Below, piece after piece: positions 60,245-64,000 of a stretch of 64,000 nucleotides of DNA; positions within the stretch are counted from its first letter, which is position 1, and each line of letters begins with the position of its first letter. The DNA lies in NCBI GenBank assembly GCA_000016765.1, contig CP000699.1, positions 3,971,501 to 4,035,500 of the forward strand, written 5' to 3'. Below the pieces are notes generated by a model. That model ran no database searches, was not told the DNA's origin, and saw only the letters and a list, made by a program, of their open reading frames with translations. The stretch comes from Rhizorhabdus wittichii RW1. GTDB taxonomy: Bacteria > Pseudomonadota > Alphaproteobacteria > Sphingomonadales > Sphingomonadaceae. A program made the position numbers and the translations under genes.

Positions 60245-61729
60245 GTGCGGAAGTCGAAAGGATATCGAGTCGATGTGGAGTTTGACTGTCCTGTAGTGGA
60301 TGCAACTCGGCTGGAGCAGGTTCTACGGCATCATTTTGGGGCCACTGAAGTGCGGGTTGCCGTGCGTGCGGTAACGTCCGACAAATTACTTTCCGGGCCG
60401 CCCCGATGGGAACCCAATCCAGGGACTGGGGCGCACACCATGCTTGAAATCGTCCGGGAGCGCGGCGTGGTGCGCTGGCGTGACATCAAGCATGTGCGCA
60501 ATTCGCGCGCCGCGCTCGAACTGCTGCTGATGGACGGGCACCTTGTGCGCGTCAGTCACGGCCTGTTTCGAGATGGGAGCCGACCGCTCGATGCGGAGAT
60601 CGCGGTGAAGCAACGCGAACCCTATTTTCGGGGACAGCTCGGGACGCGGCAACAAACCATTTATGATGCTCTAGCAAAGCCAGCCACGGCCGCAGAACTT
60701 CGCCAGCGAGAGGGTGTCAGCCGTCAAGCGGTGGACCAGATTCTCAAGAAGCTGATGAAATCCGGCCTTATCCGCCGTCTGCCTACACCCGGTGAGTCCT
60801 CCGAATGGGTCTATGCACAAAGCGGGAAAAGGACGCTCGACGTCCTGGTGGATCGCGAACCTAAGATCGGCTCGCTCGAAAAGGCGACGTTGAGGCTCAT
60901 TCCGCCAGTCGGCGGCGCGCGCCGAGCAGCACTCGTCGAGCGGCTCGGCCAGTCGACCCACAGCGCACTCAAGCGTCTTGTCGCCAAGGGGCTTGTCGAG
61001 AAGGCTGGGACTCCCAAACGCCAGCTTATCCGGCTCACTCAGAAGGGATTGACGCACAGCGCCTATGATCTCGAAGGTGAGCACCTACCAGGCAACGACG
61101 TCTCCGCAGCGCTGAAACCCGAACAGGTGCGTCTCCTACTCGCTCTCGATGCGCTCGGACCAGCCCGCGCACTCGACATCAGCGCCGCAGCGGGTGTCCG
61201 GTCAAAGCGGGCTCCAAGCGCGGGTCAGTATCTCCAGCGATTGCGGATGTCGGGTTACATCGTTCAGGAAAGGCCGATGCCGGGACGCGCGCCGATCTAC
61301 CGGCTCACCAAACAAGGCACGACCGCAATCGCGGCCGCGAAGCTCGCCGGCAAGGCGATGAGTCCCAACAAAGCGCGCCGTGCAGTCGAACGCGATGCTG
61401 CGGATCGCGCCCAGCAGGCTGCGTCCAGGCACTATTCATCGCCGGGCCAGGGGCGCACGCCGGAAATCCTCGCGCTCCTCGAATCCGGCCCGCTTACCAG
61501 TCGCGAGATTCAGGATCAGCTCAGCAATCCGTTCAAATTCTACCGATCCGTTGGTCTCGCGGCTTCCGATTTACAGAAGCGCGGATGGGTTCGCTGCATT
61601 GGGTCGGGCGATCACGCAGCGAAGCGCTGGGAGTTGACGAGCGCTGGCCTGGACTGGCTGGAGGCCCGACGGGCTCAGCACGAGGTGCAGCAAATCGACC
61701 TGGCTCCGAGCGAGGCTCATCACCCTTGA
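60245..61729 (+). CDS. protein with five apparent tandem winged-helix domains
   Basis: This 494-residue protein has no clear family that I recognise. After about 60 N-terminal residues come five stretches that each read as a helix-turn-helix with a wing: about 63-110 (RGVVRWRDIKHVRNSRAAL), 133-193 (TAAELRQREGVSRQAVDQIL), 208-270 (RRAALVERLGQSTHSALKRL), 290-365 (ALDISAAAGVRSK) and 402-473 (TSREIQDQLSNPFKFYRSV). Each ends in an arginine- or lysine-rich wing such as RAPIYRLTKQG. GTG 60245 has GGGGGAAG upstream. The first part is clearly lower in GC than the chromosome. It converges on the protease gene with a ten-base overlap. It may be a DNA-binding regulator or recogniser in the element. Confidence 0.7.
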   Translation: MRKSKGYRVDVEFDCPVVDATRLEQVLRHHFGATEVRVAVRAVTSDKLLSGPPRWEPNPGTGAHTMLEIVRERGVVRWRDIKHVRNSRAALELLLMDGHLVRVSHGLFRDGSRPLDAEIAVKQREPYFRGQLGTRQQTIYDALAKPATAAELRQREGVSRQAVDQILKKLMKSGLIRRLPTPGESSEWVYAQSGKRTLDVLVDREPKIGSLEKATLRLIPPVGGARRAALVERLGQSTHSALKRLVAKGLVEKAGTPKRQLIRLTQKGLTHSAYDLEGEHLPGNDVSAALKPEQVRLLLALDALGPARALDISAAAGVRSKRAPSAGQYLQRLRMSGYIVQERPMPGRAPIYRLTKQGTTAIAAAKLAGKAMSPNKARRAVERDAADRAQQAASRHYSSPGQGRTPEILALLESGPLTSREIQDQLSNPFKFYRSVGLAASDLQKRGWVRCIGSGDHAAKRWELTSAGLDWLEARRAQHEVQQIDLAPSEAHHP

Positions 61730-64000
61730 TCCGGCCCGGCTGCCACCGCCACTTCGGCGGCAATCCGCGCCTCGATCGCCGCCGCGATCTCGGCATAAAG
61801 GTCGACGTCCTGATCCGGCGCCGAGATGGAGATCGCGAGCGCATAGCGGCCCTTGTCGTTCATGCGGTTCTGTCCGATGTGCGATTTCCACCAGCCGCCA
61901 ACCGGATAGATCGCGATCTGGTCGTGCGCGGCAAGGTCGATTGCCGGACCTCGCCACAGGTCGCAATGAAGCGACCCAGCCTGAACGGCCTGCGGCCCGA
62001 GCAACCAATAGTCGGTCTCCTGACCGGCCTTTTCCGCCTTCTCCTCGGTCTTGCTCAATCGTGTCCGAAAATCATTGGCCGTCTCGCGCCGTTTCTTCAA
62101 GGCGAAGCGCAGGCCGTAGGAGCGATAGGTGTCGGGTCGGGTGCTGGCCCGGCCTGAAAGGTTGGGCTCGATGAAATAGGAGAGCGTCACCTTCATCATC
62201 ACCGAAGCGTTTTCCAGCGCTTCTAGCGCTGCCTTCGGCCAAGGGAGGGCGTAGAAATGCACCTCGTTGAATACGGCCGAGCGCCCGTCGGCTGAAGCGG
62301 CATAAGGTTGAATCTCGGCCTCGGCGAGCAAGGTCACATCATTGCGCGCCGACGCGGCCGCGCGAACCAGGTTGGGCACGCCAAAGCCCATGCTGCGTAG
62401 GATTTGCTGCTTCGTGCCCTTGCTGCCCGTCTTCCAGCTACGGCCGGTGCCGATCAGCAGCTTACGAATTGGCCCAGGCCATTCGGCGGAATGGACGGTG
62501 AGAGCGCGGTAGGTTTCCGGCCACCGGCCGGGTAGATCGGCCTTGAGTCGCCCAATGAAATTGCCGGCCACGCCCGTCGCGGCGCTGGTCGCCCAGAAGG
62601 GCACCAGCGGCTCCGTAGCCACATCCCTGCCTGCCGAGAGCAGCGAGACCGCCGGGTGCCAGCCGCAAAACTGGGCATTGTCCATCATCATGTTGCCGGC
62701 CTCGAACAGCACGTCGGGCTTGATCGGCGTCAGGTCAGCCGGAAGGGTCTGCGATCCCCGGCTGAATGGGCTGCGCTCGTTCGGCGCGACCAGCGGAATC
62801 AACTCGGGTTCGTCTTGCGCCTGGTCAGCCTTCGCCGTGTATCCGCCGATAGTGAGCGCATTCCAGCTCTGCGCGGGGTCTTCGAGTGCATGATGCTGCT
62901 CGACCACGGCCTTGAGCCCGCCGTCCATATTGCCGGTGGCGATCAGCACGAGACGCTTGGGGTGATCCTTGGCGGCGAGCCCCGCCTGCTGCTCACCCGG
63001 CATTGAGCCGGCGCAAATCTGATCGACCGCGCCGCTCCAGCTTGATGGCGCCTCCGAAGAAAGATCGGGCGAGGAGGTGGCGATGCAGAAGCTGCGCGGG
63101 ATATTGGCCCGTTCGATTTCGGCCACGGCCACGGCTGCTTGCGTGATAATGCCATAGCGCGCCGGCTCGGTCGCCGGAAAGCCGCCGGGCGGAAGGAACT
63201 TCACGGATTCGACGGCATGGCCGAGCACGACCTGGCGTTGGTCGCTCATAGGCCCAAGCAGGTCGCCATGCAGGACAAGGCTCGCCATGCCCGTTCCATG
63301 CCCGCCGGCGCCGGCGTGATCGTCGGTGCCCCAGGCATCGTTCACAGTCCACGCACCGGCCAGCGCGGGAGCGATCAGCGGGTGCGCTGCCGCAACGCCC
63401 GTGTCGATCACGCAAACCACCGGCGCATCCGCTGGCGGAGGCGTCACCCGCCCGCAATATTCGGCCACAAGCGCGTGCTGCCCCAAGCTCTTGTCGCCTT
63501 GGTCAAGGAACGGCTCGATGCTCTGGCTGGCGCGCCGCACTTCGCTGATCGCGCCGTTGAGGCGGCCGACGAGCCCAAGGGTCGCCTCGGCTGTTCCGAG
63601 CACGAATATGACCGAGGTTTCAGGAAATTGCAGCCGGTCGGGATACACGTCGAGCCCCGCCTGCTGCGCGGCCGCCACCACCGCCTCCACGATCGCATCG
63701 GGGCGACGCAGCCAAAGCTCCCACCACTGCGGCGCTGGCGATGCCAAGTCCGGCGTGCCGACGACGAGCGTGCGCGCCGCACCGGCGCGGATCGCCTCGA
63801 TCACCTCGAATTTGTCGATGTCGGGACGCTCGTGATTGCCGAGATCTTCGGAGCCATAGGCCGCGATCCGGCCGGTCAGGAATGCGCGAGCGTCATCGGG
63901 AACGAACACTACCGCCCGCTCTGTGCGATCCTCGCTACGCTCGGAACGGAGGACGACGATCTCCTGCGCCGGGAAATCCAGCGCCGGTATCTTCGTGGCC
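61720..64000 (-). CDS. S8 (subtilisin-like) serine protease, IetS-like, partial at window end
   Basis: At least 759 residues; the frame is open to the last base, so the N-terminus lies beyond the window. The GTG at 63909 is only an internal candidate. Subtilisin motifs, counted from the first in-window codon: Asp about 199 (VVCVIDTGVAAAHP), His about 234 (GGHGTGMASLVL), oxyanion Asn about 357 (IATGNMDGG) and Ser about 472 (ATSAATGVAGNFIG). No signal peptide is expected from the part seen. A long C-terminal domain follows (about 250 residues, with SYFIEPNLSGRAS and RYALAISISAP). This layout fits IetS, the protease of the IetAS anti-phage/incompatibility pair, whose AAA ATPase IetA normally sits upstream. 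Confidence 0.85.
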   Translation of the reverse strand, partial: ATKIPALDFPAQEIVVLRSERSEDRTERAVVFVPDDARAFLTGRIAAYGSEDLGNHERPDIDKFEVIEAIRAGAARTLVVGTPDLASPAPQWWELWLRRPDAIVEAVVAAAQQAGLDVYPDRLQFPETSVIFVLGTAEATLGLVGRLNGAISEVRRASQSIEPFLDQGDKSLGQHALVAEYCGRVTPPPADAPVVCVIDTGVAAAHPLIAPALAGAWTVNDAWGTDDHAGAGGHGTGMASLVLHGDLLGPMSDQRQVVLGHAVESVKFLPPGGFPATEPARYGIITQAAVAVAEIERANIPRSFCIATSSPDLSSEAPSSWSGAVDQICAGSMPGEQQAGLAAKDHPKRLVLIATGNMDGGLKAVVEQHHALEDPAQSWNALTIGGYTAKADQAQDEPELIPLVAPNERSPFSRGSQTLPADLTPIKPDVLFEAGNMMMDNAQFCGWHPAVSLLSAGRDVATEPLVPFWATSAATGVAGNFIGRLKADLPGRWPETYRALTVHSAEWPGPIRKLLIGTGRSWKTGSKGTKQQILRSMGFGVPNLVRAAASARNDVTLLAEAEIQPYAASADGRSAVFNEVHFYALPWPKAALEALENASVMMKVTLSYFIEPNLSGRASTRPDTYRSYGLRFALKKRRETANDFRTRLSKTEEKAEKAGQETDYWLLGPQAVQAGSLHCDLWRGPAIDLAAHDQIAIYPVGGWWKSHIGQNRMNDKGRYALAISISAPDQDVDLYAEIAAAIEARIAAEVAVAAGPDQG

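Overview
The window comes from a high-GC alphaproteobacterium, most likely a sphingomonad (Sphingomonas/Rhizorhabdus-like). The reasons are the GC-rich codon use throughout, a TonB-dependent receptor inside a catabolic cluster, the rpmH-rnpA-yidD-yidC-engB block, and dispersed paired palindromes of the GTCATTCCCGC type. No database search was possible. Family names rest on motifs, lengths, gene order and remembered family sequences.

Positions 1-8.1 kb are housekeeping: a SugE/Gdx-type SMR exporter with a possible guanidine-II-like hairpin, ComM/YifB, a DUF3251-like lipoprotein, rpmH-rnpA-yidD-yidC-engB, a GST-like protein and dapE. Positions 8.1-47.7 kb are a large catabolic island. Its first part has IclR and LuxR-type regulators, then a tightly packed CoA operon (11.4-25.1 kb). 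In gene content the operon closely resembles the steroid C/D-ring (hydrindane, HIP) pathway: IpdC-like flavoprotein, EchA20-like hydrolase, FadA6-like thiolase, FadE30-like dehydrogenase and IpdF-like SDR. To these it adds a DUF35/thiolase pair, a second dehydrogenase pair, a MaoC hydratase and another thiolase. IpdAB, a CoA ligase and all A/B-ring genes are absent from the window. The second part (25.2-47.7 kb) carries SDRs, a LysR regulator, DUF1214, sulfotransferase, metallo-hydrolase, VOC and amidohydrolase genes, an MFS/isochorismatase/hydantoinase operon, a CaiB-type CoA-transferase, an Ltp2-type aldolase with its DUF35 partner, a TonB receptor, a second amidohydrolase, an SDR and an MFS carrier. 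Three copies of a CCAA-N8-TTGG motif mark the promoters around the aldolase and the receptor. The likely logic is uptake through the receptor and carriers, CoA activation or transfer, side-chain removal, and alicyclic ring opening by beta-oxidation.

Positions 47.8-59.1 kb return to housekeeping: a HerA-like ATPase, a GST-like protein, trhO, a TetR/VOC-like divergent pair with a clear operator, an EEP-family lipoprotein, ftsK, a UbiH-type monooxygenase, Trm112, a LON-domain protein, a CnoX-like thioredoxin and tRNA-Gly(GCC).

From tRNA-Gly to the window end the DNA looks like the edge of an integrated element: helically spaced GGAGACA repeats, a DUF2958 gene, a protein with five apparent tandem winged-helix domains, and a subtilisin-like S8 protease cut by the window edge. 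The protease resembles IetS of the two-gene IetAS anti-phage/incompatibility system, whose AAA ATPase partner would lie just beyond position 64000. This edge is the best candidate for an undescribed or variant defence system in the window.
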